A stretch of DNA of 64,000 nt from Engraulis encrasicolus. Lineage: Eukaryota; Chordata; Actinopteri; Clupeiformes; Engraulidae. Of this stretch, positions 11,409-22,752 are shown one piece after another. How positions within the stretch are numbered: the first letter of the stretch is position 1; each line of letters begins with the position of its first letter. Location: NCBI RefSeq assembly GCF_034702125.1, contig NC_085869.1:19449677-19513676 (forward strand), read 5' to 3'. Below the pieces are notes generated by a model. It was not told the origin of the DNA and made no database searches. It was given only the letters and a program-made list of their open reading frames with translations. The position numbers were made by a program, and so were the translations under genes.

Positions 11409-11690
11409 GATACAGTGTGTCACAGAAGTGAGTACATCCCTCACATTTCTGCAGATTTGTAAGTATATCTTTTAAGACAGCATGAAAGAAATTTCACTTT
11501 GACAGAAATTTGTTGCTCACTCAAAAAATGAATACAGCAATTAATGTTTAAACACGTACCCACAAAAGTGAGTACACACAAGGTTAAAATCCCCCTACTG
11601 TATAAACCAGTGCAAGCATTGTGCAAAATGATTATTAATTGTGAGTGATTGTTGCACACCCATAATCTCATTGTGAGTGGATAGCCTCGT
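11409..11690 (+). mobile_element. Tc1/mariner-like element end
   Basis: TACAGTGTGTCACAGAAGTG followed by AGTACATCCCTCACATTTC is the terminal sequence of Tc1-like elements common in fish. A second internal repeat (ACAAAAGTGAGTACACAC) follows about 150 bp later. No transposase remains. Confidence 0.7.
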
Positions 11691-12399
11691 TACTCTGTTA
11701 ATTAGGCCTAGCTAACTGGTAGTAGGCCTAGGTCTACTTGTTGGAAATTTACTGACAACAGTTTTGAGCTGTTCATTTGTCATTTCATGAGATTGTTCAA
11801 AGTATTATTTACTGTTAAACTCATATTTGCTTTTACCTTCATATAATTGTGTATGTTACCCTACTACGTCAAGATAGCCTGAACGAAAGCGACTGTTGAA
11901 ATCTTGGGGTGGAGTACATAGGATGGCGTCGCCAGGTTACGTCAAGATGTCATGGGCGAAAAGCATTGGCGCTGGAGCTGTCCATGGTGCTGAATGTGCC
12001 CATAGCGCTAGGCCTAGTAGCTCGACTGATGCTGACGAGCCAAGTGACATTATCGTGCGAATACTGCGCGCCCATCCTATGGATGTAGCCTATGTCAGTG
12101 TGGGTATAGCCTCGCAATGCTGATATTAGGCTACCAATACTTATTATGGTAGGTTAAACCAGCGTTCGCCACTTACAGATTTGGCGATTGTATTCCATTG
12201 TCTCGCTCATCTGTTGGTCATGTCCTGGTGTTCAAAATATGTACGTTTACAGAGTAATTAATCTTTTATTTAACCTTAATGGTTATTGTATGTTGGGCTA
12301 TTAACGTCAGGATGACTGAGAAAACCTTGTAGGCCTACAACATGATCGAGATTAATCCAATGCAAATCCAATGTAATGCGGACTAATGCAAAATGCATG
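11691..12399. other. noncoding DNA with a diverged local repeat
   Basis: GGAGCTGTCCATGGTGCTGA near 11970 repeats GGAGCTGTCCCTGGTGCTGA near 11372, so a sequence flanking the Tc1-like insert is duplicated. The 75-codon frame at 11896-12123 shows no domain and is not called. Confidence 0.4.
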
Positions 12400-12403
12400 C
12401 AGT

Positions 12404-12821
12404 TGTCGTGCCAAAAAGTGAGTGCCTGCCAGAACACGAGTGCCCTCATTGAAACCAATGACATTTTTTGAGAGAAAATTATAAAATTTCTTGCAGAATG
12501 AATCACATAATTTATGAACTAAAAATATGCTTATGAAACATTACTCGTCCTGCACTTAATATGAGCTATTTGAATGAAACTGTAACATTTGTTATGACAA
12601 TTCTTCGATTCTTTCATGGAAATAATACTGAAATTGTAACCAGTTCTTTGTAATACTTCCAGAAGGAATGTAGATGCTTTATTGATAGGCTTTCCATCTT
12701 AAATTGTGTCAGATTTATCTGCAAAAATGGGTAAAAACTATCTGAAAAATTGGTCATCGGTTTCCATTGGTTTCAATGAGGGCACTCGTGTTCTGGCAGG
12801 CACTCGCTTTTCGGCACGACA
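12404..12821. mobile_element. 418-bp inverted-repeat element with CAGT flanks
   Basis: TGTCGTGCC and GGCACGACA are the outer ends. Terminal inverted repeats of about 58 bp share GAGTGCCTGCCAGAACACGA and CCCTCATTGAAACCAATG. CAGT lies directly outside both ends (12400-12403, 12822-12825). The interior is AT-rich without a frame. Confidence 0.8.
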
Positions 12822-12964
12822 CAGTCTTTTGGTCTGGAGCAGCGAGTTTGACTGCAACTAATTTTCGACCGCTTCGACTGCCTCGCAGTAAACCAAAAAT
12901 ATACAAATTGTTTTTCAGGTTTTCTTATTTAGACTACATTGTAGAGGCTGGCTTGTTTTGACAT

Positions 12965-13103
12965 GTTTTCTCCCGCCATTTAAAGGGAATACCTTTGTCA
13001 CGTGACCAAACTGAGTTTGGAAGGAAAGGATGACATCACTTTCGAAGTTTTCATAGCAGGCTAATCGCACTAATGACAGCAGTCCCATGCAAGTAAGGTA
13101 AGG
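12965..13103 (+). promoter_or_regulatory. candidate lnpk promoter and noncoding first exon
   Basis: The stretch holds a YY1-like CCGCCATTT (12973-12981), a palindromic GTCACGTGAC E-box (12997-13006; also the TFEB/CLEAR-type core) and a CRE-like TGACATCA (13030-13037). It ends with good donor-like sites (CAA|gtaagg at 13093, AAG|gtaagg at 13098). Such a cluster suits a broadly expressed gene. A noncoding exon here could splice to the acceptor ending at 14244. This is inference; no transcript is available. Confidence 0.35.
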
Positions 13104-14244
13104 TCGTGGGGATTTACTCATCTACACGTGCTCATTTCATTTTCATTTTGTTTGACGGGTTGCTAACAACAAACAATGCATTATTTTACCTCTCCTCACA
13201 AGTGGTCTCCGTGTGCACAAGTGTAGCCGTAACGTTAGCTTGGCAGTTGCCAGCAAATCGGAATGGGTACCCTTAGCACTCTGTTGCTAGTTTTAGCGTG
13301 ATCAAACAAGCTTGGAAGATCATTACAATGGGTAGGTAAACAGTTTGGACTTCAAAACAACATTCACCGCCTGGAATGAGTCCAGGTAACTCGCGAATCT
13401 ATTCAATTCAGCGGGCTGTTCTGGAAGTTTCCTAATAGGTTAGCAACAGTACTTTTCTCTTTAGCCATTTCACTTTGCCTGCTAAACGCACCAGCTAGCA
13501 AAACCAACCACAGAGATGCACGGTACTCAGTTACTGGTTGTGGACATGTTCAGTGTGGTGAGTTGCAATAAAGTAATGAGCAGGGTAGGGTTTTCGGAAG
13601 CAATTTATTTTTTGACGACCAAAGTAAAACGGAACAGTGACCGTCGCCCAAAGGTTAGCAGTCGACTGCTCTTCTGGGCTTAGAAGTTGTCTGAAAGACA
13701 AAATAAAGGAACTGCGAAACTTTATTTACAAAGGACTGACTTTTGTTGAATTAACTTTTCCCTGTGCCGACATGGCTGCATATTGCATTTGAGTTTCGTG
13801 TGCCTCGTGCAGTTATGGAACAACATTGTTGTGACTGTGACACATTGTTCAGACATACTCTGCGACAGTGGGTGTGTGATGCTAATCAAGGCTTAGTCCA
13901 AAATAGCCCAGTGTCTTGTTACCGCCTCTCTCTCTCTCTGAAGTAGGTTATAATGCTACTAGTCTTCGGAGGTATTATCGTACTCCCTCGTTCTAATCTT
14001 TCTGTTCTGGAAATGCGATACCGACGAGGTTGAACTGTTCCACAACTTGTGCAATTATCAATCATTTACCGAAGACATGCCTGTAGCGTACGTTATGTCA
14101 TGCATGATGACCACCGTAAGTACAACCAGCAAACCCATGTTCTGTCTTTTGTGCCTCATGCAAGAGTTTTCCATGTGACAGTGTGTAGTTCTAGTGCTCT
14201 AGCAGTACCACTTTGGGGTTTAGTAAAGTGTCTCTCTTCAACAG
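13104..14244 (+). other. presumed first intron or 5' region of lnpk
   Basis: No domain-bearing frame was seen. If the promoter at about 13.0 kb is right, this is the intron between a noncoding exon and the first coding exon. Several alternative donors exist (for example CCAG|gtaact near 13386), so the boundary is unsure. Confidence 0.35.
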
Positions 14245-14317
14245 GTGTAGAGGTTTTCCATTCTGGGACTGCTGAGGTATAAACCCAGACTTAAACCGTG
14301 GATGTGTCTGAGACAAG

Positions 14318-14344
14318 ATGGGAGCTGTAGTGTCCCGGTGGAGG
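14318..14344 (+). CDS. lnpk: lnpk coding exon 1 (residues 1-9)
   Basis: Encodes MGAVVSRWR, matching the conserved Lunapark N-terminus with a myristoylation-type glycine at position 2. The donor is AGG|gtatgt, phase 0. A usable acceptor (tctcttcaacag) ends at 14244, so this exon probably begins at 14245 with 73 bases of 5' UTR. Confidence 0.9.
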
Positions 14345-17300
14345 GTATGTGTGGAATGTGGTTTATTTTAACCTCCCTGCATGATACACTAACCATTTCT
14401 TTGACATTCTCTTGACACGTCGGGTTACATAACGTCCACGTCTGCACCACTGTGGACACAGGCGTCCATGCAAAACTGTGTTTGTCAAACGTGTGTGTTC
14501 TGTGGTTCTGGGGGGGGGGTGGGGATTCTGGGGAAGTGAAAGCCTTCAAGTTGTGTAAACTTGTGCTGTGCATGCAGCTTGATTACCCGCAGATAAGCCA
14601 TTCAAATGTTCTAAAGAACACGCTGATCTCATGTGTCATATTGTCTTTATTGCATGTGAAAGCTAACACTGTAACAATTCAAACAGTGTCCTCTTACTTG
14701 CAAATGACCAAAACCTATTTTGATTCCTAACAGGCTAAGCCCACAACTGTTGAAGTTTTAGAAGGCATAGATAAGGTAAGAAACTGTCTTCTACCACCAG
14801 CTGTCAGTGGGCAGGTCCTACTAAGTAATTAGTCCTTTCTCCCATCACATTTAGCCTTCCCCTTGAATGTCTTATGCAATCGGGCAATTAACCCCCAGAA
14901 TGACTGTGTGAATCAAGTATGTATTTTGAGATCCACCAGACTCCTTTTAACTGTACACAGTCATTCACTCGGGTTGTGCTCCCCACAGTGGGGGGAAGTG
15001 ATCCGTCCTGAGAATTAACTGTAGAGTGACAGTCACACATGTTGCCTTGTCATGCCAGCTCAGCAATGTCTTGCAGATTTAATAAACATAATAAACATAG
15101 ATTATTATGGTGGCAATGCTGTCGGAGACCAACACGACTTGTTTAAAGCTTTCGGGTGCGTTTCTGCCCAAGCTCGGCTGTTTTGGGATGAAAGAAACCT
15201 CTGTGTGTGAAGTGTCCTGAAGGAGGTGAAGTCATATGATCCCAAACCCCTTATGACATTTAACCCGGTTACTTACTGCAGCAAGACCCCTGGAGTGGAA
15301 ATAGATTTGACCTGTGCAGAACTCATGTAGGTTTAAAGGTGGTGTCTGTTTATAAGAATAGCCTTGTATATATTGTATATAATACCCCTAGGCTAATAAC
15401 ATTCGTTAAGATAATGGGCTTCGTATGTCCTTTATTCTTAAAAATGTTCTTTTGATCAACTTTTTCATGGATTTCAAAAGTCTCTACTCCAATACTCTGG
15501 TCACGGCCACACAGCATGCCGGACATAAGTTAACATTTAAATACTGAGATCACGTACGACAATGACACAACTCTGATATTTGCGTAACATAACATCATTT
15601 ACTACTCAGTGGCGGAAAAAATGCACACAGTCCTCCAGGGCAAGACACTTGTAGGGCCCCCTATACAGCTTTCCAAGCTCACAATAGGGCACCCACCACC
15701 AACACGGGAGGGCCCAGGGGCAAGTACCCTGCTTGCCCTCCCTATAACTCCGCTCCTGTTATACTACTACCAAATTGAATTCATTTTTTGAAAGGAACAC
15801 AATGCTTATCTTTTGAATTGAGTGTGCAGTGTCACTTTTTTGTGGCACAATCAAACATGCATGTACAATGCCTTTCAGTCAAACTGTAACACAGTTCATC
15901 TTTGTGTGCCCTCTTCTTAGCATAGCTTAGTATGGGGATGTTTACCTTTGAGAGTTATCATCATCATATTTAGGACACGTTATTTACTCTACTACATGTT
16001 CACTTCATGTGAATGCTGAGCAGGGAGGCCAACAAGGATGGAGCAAAGGGGTCAGTTGTCGTGGGCCCAGGGAATAGCCCCCCCCAGAATTGGGTCCTTA
16101 TTATTACATTATATGGATTGGGTCGGGGGCCCTTTTAGTTGATTTAGTCCCGGGCCTGGCCAAAGCTGTCAGCGGCCCTGTTGCTGAAGTCTGACGTGTG
16201 TTTGTAGGACATCCAGGCCCTTGAGGAATACAGAGAGAAGAACCAGAGGCAGCTGAAAACATGGCTGAGCGGGCTACTCCTCTACTCCACCCTCCTCTAC
16301 CTCATCGCTGGCGTGGTGGTGTACGGCTGGTACCTCCCAGAGCAGACCATTGGCAAGCTGATATTGGCACTGCCATTCCTAGTCTTTCCAATATTGTAAG
16401 TGTTTTGTTTTGGGTGTTAATTTGTGATTTAAAGGAGAATTCCTGTACCTGATGCTGCATGATTTTTTTTTTCTCTCAGCCCTTGTTGAAATCCGGGCCA
16501 TTCCGGGCATGGTTTGTTTACATTAAAGGATAACTTCTGACAATTTTCGAAATGTAGTTGTAATGCTCACACTACCCTGGACTTGTCAGTAGTTGTTTTT
16601 TTTGTTTGTTTTTTTAAATGTTCAGCCTTTTCCGAGATCCTGGTCATTGTAATGGGGGCAGAGTATATTTACATAAAAAAAACAACTTAATTTATTCTCA
16701 ATAACATCAGAAAGGTTATGCAAAATCAGCAGACAACTCGCAAACAGAGATACCTTTTGGGATAATACTTGGAGGATGTTAAGAAGTTAAGAAGGTTTTT
16801 AATGTTAACAAAAGCCCCCATTACAATAGCTTAGATCTCGGAAAGGGCTGAGCCAGAAAATGCAGCATCACCAGGTACTGACAAGTCAAGGGTAGTGTGA
16901 GCAGTACAACAGCATATTGAAATTGGCAGAAGTTATCCTTTAAAACAAACAAACGCACACACACACACACACACACACAGACACACACAGACACACACAC
17001 AGACACTGAACAAATATGTGCCAGGGCTCAGGTGTCGGTGTTACTTAAAGGACTGCGGTTATAAAATTGAAGGGGCCACAGCTAAGACATCAGACCTTAC
17101 AACATGGCAGTAGCTTAAAGGGTAATATTTGAAAAATGATAAGACGTTTTAAAAACACCCCCATTAGAATGGGCAGGGTCTTGGAAAAGGCTGCACTATC
17201 AATTTATAAGGGTAGTGTGAGCAATACAACTGCATGTTGACGTTGGCAGAGATTCTCCTTTAAATTGACTTTCCTGAATTTGTGTTTGTAATCATTATAG

Positions 17301-17757
17301 ATCGTCTGCACGTGCATGAATTGACCATGAGGTGTAACTGTTTTCTCTGCAGAGTATGGTTCCTAAGGAAGCTCATCATTGCCTTGTTTAACAAAAGAAC
17401 GGAAAGAAATGGTAAGCCATATTTTAGCTTTAATGGTTTATTTTAAATATCTTTAACATCCTTCGTCACAAGTGATTTTTTTTTTCTATTAACAATTCAT
17501 AACACTCAAATCTCTGATTTTTTGTTTGTTTGTTTAATCCCCCTTTCCCCTCTAAGATGAAAAATTAGAGGACCTTAAATCAGAAAAAAGAAAAATAGTA
17601 AGTATAGCTTGCTCTCTGATTTCTTAAGATGTGTTTTTCTTCGTCTGTGTATGTGTGTCTGTGGCCTCTGCAAGTCATAACTTTCGAATCTCTGCCTTAC
17701 TTTGGCTTCACACTAGTTTCATTGACCCTTGTAGAGATCTGTCTGTCTCTGTCTCTG

Positions 17758-17838
<81 letters not shown>

Positions 17839-20800
17839 ATCTCTATCTCTCTCTCACTGTCTCTGTCTCTGTCTCTGTCTCTCTCTCACTGTCTCTCTCT
17901 CTGTCTCTCTCTCACTGTCTCTCTCTCTGTCTCTCTCTCACTGTCTCTCTCTGTGTCTCTGTCTCTCTCTCTCACACACACCTACCTGTAGTATTTGGAG
18001 CAGTAGCAGGACACTCCATCCTCTTCTCTCTTCTTGGCGCTCTTCTCACACAGTTGCTATTGAGCCTCCGTGCCGCCTCTCATTGCAGAGAGATAATTTC
18101 TGCTCCTAATAAATAATCTAAAATCAATGCAGACAGCGGTTAATTGGCACGGAGACTTTGCTTTGCGGGCTGCCCGACGAACGTCTGTCTTTGAATTAAT
18201 AGCATTTAGCGCTAGCAGGAAATAAATCTGAGAAATTGCTTGTCATGTACTGTCATGTCTAATAACTTTCAATAATTAGAGCTGATGGATTTTCACACTT
18301 TTCATTATCGGGGTAGTGCATGTAATTATTCTTTTCATTATGTGCAAACAATTAGCCGTATTTTGGCCCTTCCTTCAGTTGCCAAACAAAAAGGAAAACC
18401 AAGAGCGATCTGTAAACCTGTAAAGCATTTGGTTCAAAGTCTCCTCTGCTATTTCTATTTCTGTGTAGAGTCTATGTCTTGAGTGTTGAGACTTAAAGTA
18501 GGAAATATAAGTGATCTTATGTAGATTATAATGTATATTAAATGTTAATTACTTCATTGGGAGTTTGTCTTCCGCCGTATAATTATGTAAATATTTACAT
18601 GTGAAAATAATGTGACCGACTTCTCTGTCTGACCTCAGTGGTCAATCCCACATCTTCACTTCTCTTTCTGTGTTTCCCTGTCACAGCTTGAGCAGGTGAT
18701 GGAAACAGAAACCTACAAAAATGCTAAACTCATTTTAGAGAGGTTTGATCCAGGGTCCAAGAAGAAAATCGTAAGTTGTTTTTGTCATTTTGCGTTATTT
18801 ATTCACACATGGACTGATTCGTTTCGCAGTGCACTACTAATGATTTTGACTTGGTGGTGTAGGAACTGGAGAACACACCTATTGGTCCTCCCATGACCCC
18901 CAGGCCAGGACAAGGTAGGAGGAGATGTTTGGTAGATGCAATATGCATGAACGGCGTGACGTGTTCCATGTGCGTTAAGCCCTTTTTTGGGGGAAAACAT
19001 TTGGGGGAAAGCCAATACAAGTCAATTGGTGAAGGATTAAACGAAACTATGCTCAACATGCCGAAGACGTGTTGTGTTGTCGGCTGTTCAATAATATAGC
19101 CAAACAGCCGTGGCTGAAGCATGGACTGTGTTCATTTAGGCTAACCTGTAGAATGTAAGTTAATGAGACATTCACTTTGTTTTCTCCCAAAGAGGGGCGT
19201 AATGCACCTTCACGAGCAAAGTACCCGGATGGCCGTTCATACGTATAGGCCACACCCTCTACTTCCTGACCCATGGGGCCTTAAGTCACACAAAAAAATT
19301 GAATGGAAATGAATGGGCCGAGTCATGGTGGATTTTTGGTGCATATGTGGCTTTTTAAAGATTTGGATTGGCGTTGTAAGATCATTCATTTCAAGCCCTG
19401 TAAAATGTTTTGACTCTTCAGGCCTCATGAGGTGGAGACTTATGAGACCTTGCGATAGAATACAACTTCTGAAGGCTTTTCAATATGAGAGTCAGTGAAG
19501 TCAAAACCTGTGTTTTTAAGTTTAATAAGACGTAAAGTGCTACAATGTCGTGAAAGATTAGCAAAATCCGGAGGTACTATTAATGGCATTGTTGAATTTA
19601 TTTATTATGTACATTAAACGCTTTTCGCTGTACTTTATTGTTGGGTTTGAAAAGGGAACTAAAATGCATTTTGCTGACGTCATTAAGTTGCGTTTTAGCA
19701 TAAATGTAGCCTTGCACGCCTCTGCTCTCTGAGTGTACCAATAGCCACGCAGGTCCACAGCGTCCAAACGGAGAAATGACTGACATATATTTTTACCACC
19801 TTCAAACCTAATCTTACCATGTAGCAATGTTTATATTACCTTAAAATTGACGAGGTGATTTTCAATAGCACTTTCTTTGGTAGGAGGCACCTACTATAAA
19901 CCTACTATAAATCAAATGTTATTATTTAGGGACTGCATGATTTTGATTTAACTGGGATGCGTAAATAAAGCTGACATGGTGGTGGTGGTGACGAGAGCTG
20001 TGTGTGTGTGCTGGGTTCCGTCTTAGAGCTGCGCCACAGAATCGTCACTCCGCGTCCAGTGCCTGTGGTGGCCCCCAGCCCGGGCCCCATCACCGCCCGC
20101 CCTCCCCCCGCTCCCGCTCCTGCAGGACCCTCGAAAACTTCCGACGCAGCCCCCCACACGGCCCCCGGGGGGCCCCCAGAGAGGAATCTGCCTGCTATAG
20201 TTGCCCAGCAAACCTTCATCAGGAGACCCATCATGGCACCTGGAACTCCAGTGCCTGGCGTTGGTGAGTCTGCATCCACAAGTGAAGGCTTCTTCACATG
20301 GTTGTTTTCAAGTAACGCTTCATGATTATGAAACGGTGATCTCATGGGTACGCATTGGGGGGGTGTAATTCATGTACAGTGTATCTGGAGAGCGCATGTT
20401 GTTGCCAGAGAAAAGAGGCCTTGGTAACCAAATACAAGTCTTTGTCCATTATAAGGGGAAGTGGGTGAATAAAGCGCACTTTGTTCAGTTGAATACAGTC
20501 TAGCAGGGGAGCCATGTGTGTGTTATTTATTTTTTTTAATGCTTGTTGAGTTCTCCTGTAGAGCTTTAATTTCCCCTGCCTAGTTCAACACAGCACAACC
20601 ACGAAATGTTAAAAGCGGAAACCCTGCCCCCCTTAATCACGTTTTTCTGCAGCTATATCTGTTGCCAGTTGTGAGGTAGGACTTTCCCCAACACAAGCCT
20701 ATAGAGAACTATTACACAGACTTGAATAATGTTTTCTTTGTGCCGTTTCTTTTTTTTTTTTTTTCATACCGTCACTTTTTCCCAGACTCCGTAACTCCAT

Positions 20801-21827
20801 TTTCTCCCTTCTCCCACTCTCTCTTTTAGTTTTTTTTATTTTATTTATTTTTTTACATTTTTTTGTTGCCCCGAAAATTGAATGTGAAAAGCAATTTGAT
20901 GCACGGAGTCACCACAGAGTTTCCATATGCTGGTAAATTAATAAGCAGCAGGGAAGCCGGGGACTTTGCCAAGTCTCGCAGAAATGACCAGTCATCTTTC
21001 CCTGTGATTCACTCCTTGATGTTAAATTATATTAATTACCACTCAGCGGCCCAGCAGGGGCTCACTGACACAGGGACTCTGAAGGGAAGGGAAGGGAAGG
21101 GAAGGGAAGGGAAGGGAAGGGAAGGGAAGGGAGGTCCATTTCTAAGTAATTATTAAAATGTGTCCCTTTCAACCAATTTATCACCCACCACAGTCCTGTA
21201 GGTAACACTGAGACCTGAGCCCTGGCACCTATTTGTTCACCGTGTGCGTGTGCGTGTGTGTGTGTTGGGTTGCTGCTCTCTCACCAGTGTGTCTGAGTTT
21301 AACCTTGGGGCTGGTGCTCAGTGCTGGGTTTGTGTTTACAGTACTGTAGTGCTGTAGGGCTCTGGTTCACTGTGTTTGATTGGGGCTGTGTTGTGTTGTG
21401 GTGTTTTGCAGGAATGCACCCCCCAGGGCCCCCCCTGGCCAGGCCCATTCTGCCCCGAGAGAGGGGCGCCCTGGACAGGGTCATCGAGTACTTTGTCGGG
21501 GACGGACCACAGAACAGGTACCTAAACCATTTTACGTATTGAAACGAAATGTATGTTTTTTTTAGATTATTAAATTTTGCGAATTCAGGTAAATTGGGCC
21601 ACTTTGGGCCATTCACTTGTATGCAAAAAAAAAAATTGCCCCAATATACCTGAATTCACCATATTTAAACAGTATTGTAATGTAAATATTCAATGTCGTT
21701 TACAGCCTCTTCATAGGCTTTGTAATGTTATCTGAAATAACTGATTGCCATGTCAGTTGTCAATTATGTTGCATGTTGGCATCCTCCATCTCAATATTTG
21801 TTTTTTTTCTCCCTCCACCTTCACCTT

Positions 21828-21873
<46 letters not shown>

Positions 21874-22695
21874 TCTCTCTCTCTCTCTCTATCCCCTAGA
21901 TATGCCCTTATATGCCAGCAGTGTCTTTCGCATAACGGCATGGCATTAAAAGAGGAATTTGAATACATTGGTAAGATTTAGAGAAACACAAGTGTTCCTG
22001 TCAGTCTCCATCAAGCACTGCACCTTCATTTGCCCTCTAACATTTGGCAGGCCAGTATATCATCGGGCTCTTAAAAGCCTTTGCTCCCCCCTGGCCTTTG
22101 AAAGTGAAAGGGAGGTGAAAAAAATGTCTAGATTGAATATGCAAACAAGTGTAGCCCATCCATCGCATCCCTTTATGTGTCCATATTTTTTTTTTTTTAC
22201 TTCTTAGTTTTAAGAGTATCATCAGTTTCATTTTCATATATATTAACCTCAGGCTTTATAAAAAATAAAAAAAAAACAGGGCAATTTGACAGACCGGCTA
22301 AGATGGTGTGCGCTTTGAGTGCTGCTTTATTTAAAAAGTCGTTGTTTATTTATATCTGTCCTGCTTCCATCCCGCCTATCCACCCTCTCCCCCCCACCCC
22401 CACCCCTCTTTGCTGTTTCACTTCGCAGCCTTTCGCTGTGCCTACTGCTATTTCTTGAACCCGGCCAGGAAGACGCGCCCACAGGCACCACGCCTGATGG
22501 AGATGGTGGCGGACAAGAGGATGAGTCTTGACCCCGCTGCCGCCGCCGCCGCCGCTGCTGCTGCTGCTGCTGCTGCTGCTGCCGCCGCCGCCGCCACCCA
22601 CTCCCCCGATGCAGCCCCCGCCTCAGAAGATACCCCCCCCTCTGCTAGCACAGGTAACACACACACACACACACACACACACGTGTGTGCGCACA

Positions 22696-22752
<57 letters not shown>

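Noticed and set aside
1..14000. evx2 or hoxd exons upstream of lnpk
   Set aside because: No homeobox sequence was recognised in this stretch; they are expected, if present, beyond the window.
16261..16452. 63-residue frame starting inside lnpk exon 3
   Set aside because: Wrong frame of exon 3; the correct frame encodes the conserved membrane segment.
17629..18116. Long Ser/Leu-rich open frames
   Set aside because: They are translations of the CT microsatellite in lnpk intron 5 and have no domain or splice support.
19926..20345. 139-residue minus-strand frame opposite lnpk exon 8
   Set aside because: It is the antisense shadow of the GC-rich proline linker exon, which has clear homology on the + strand.
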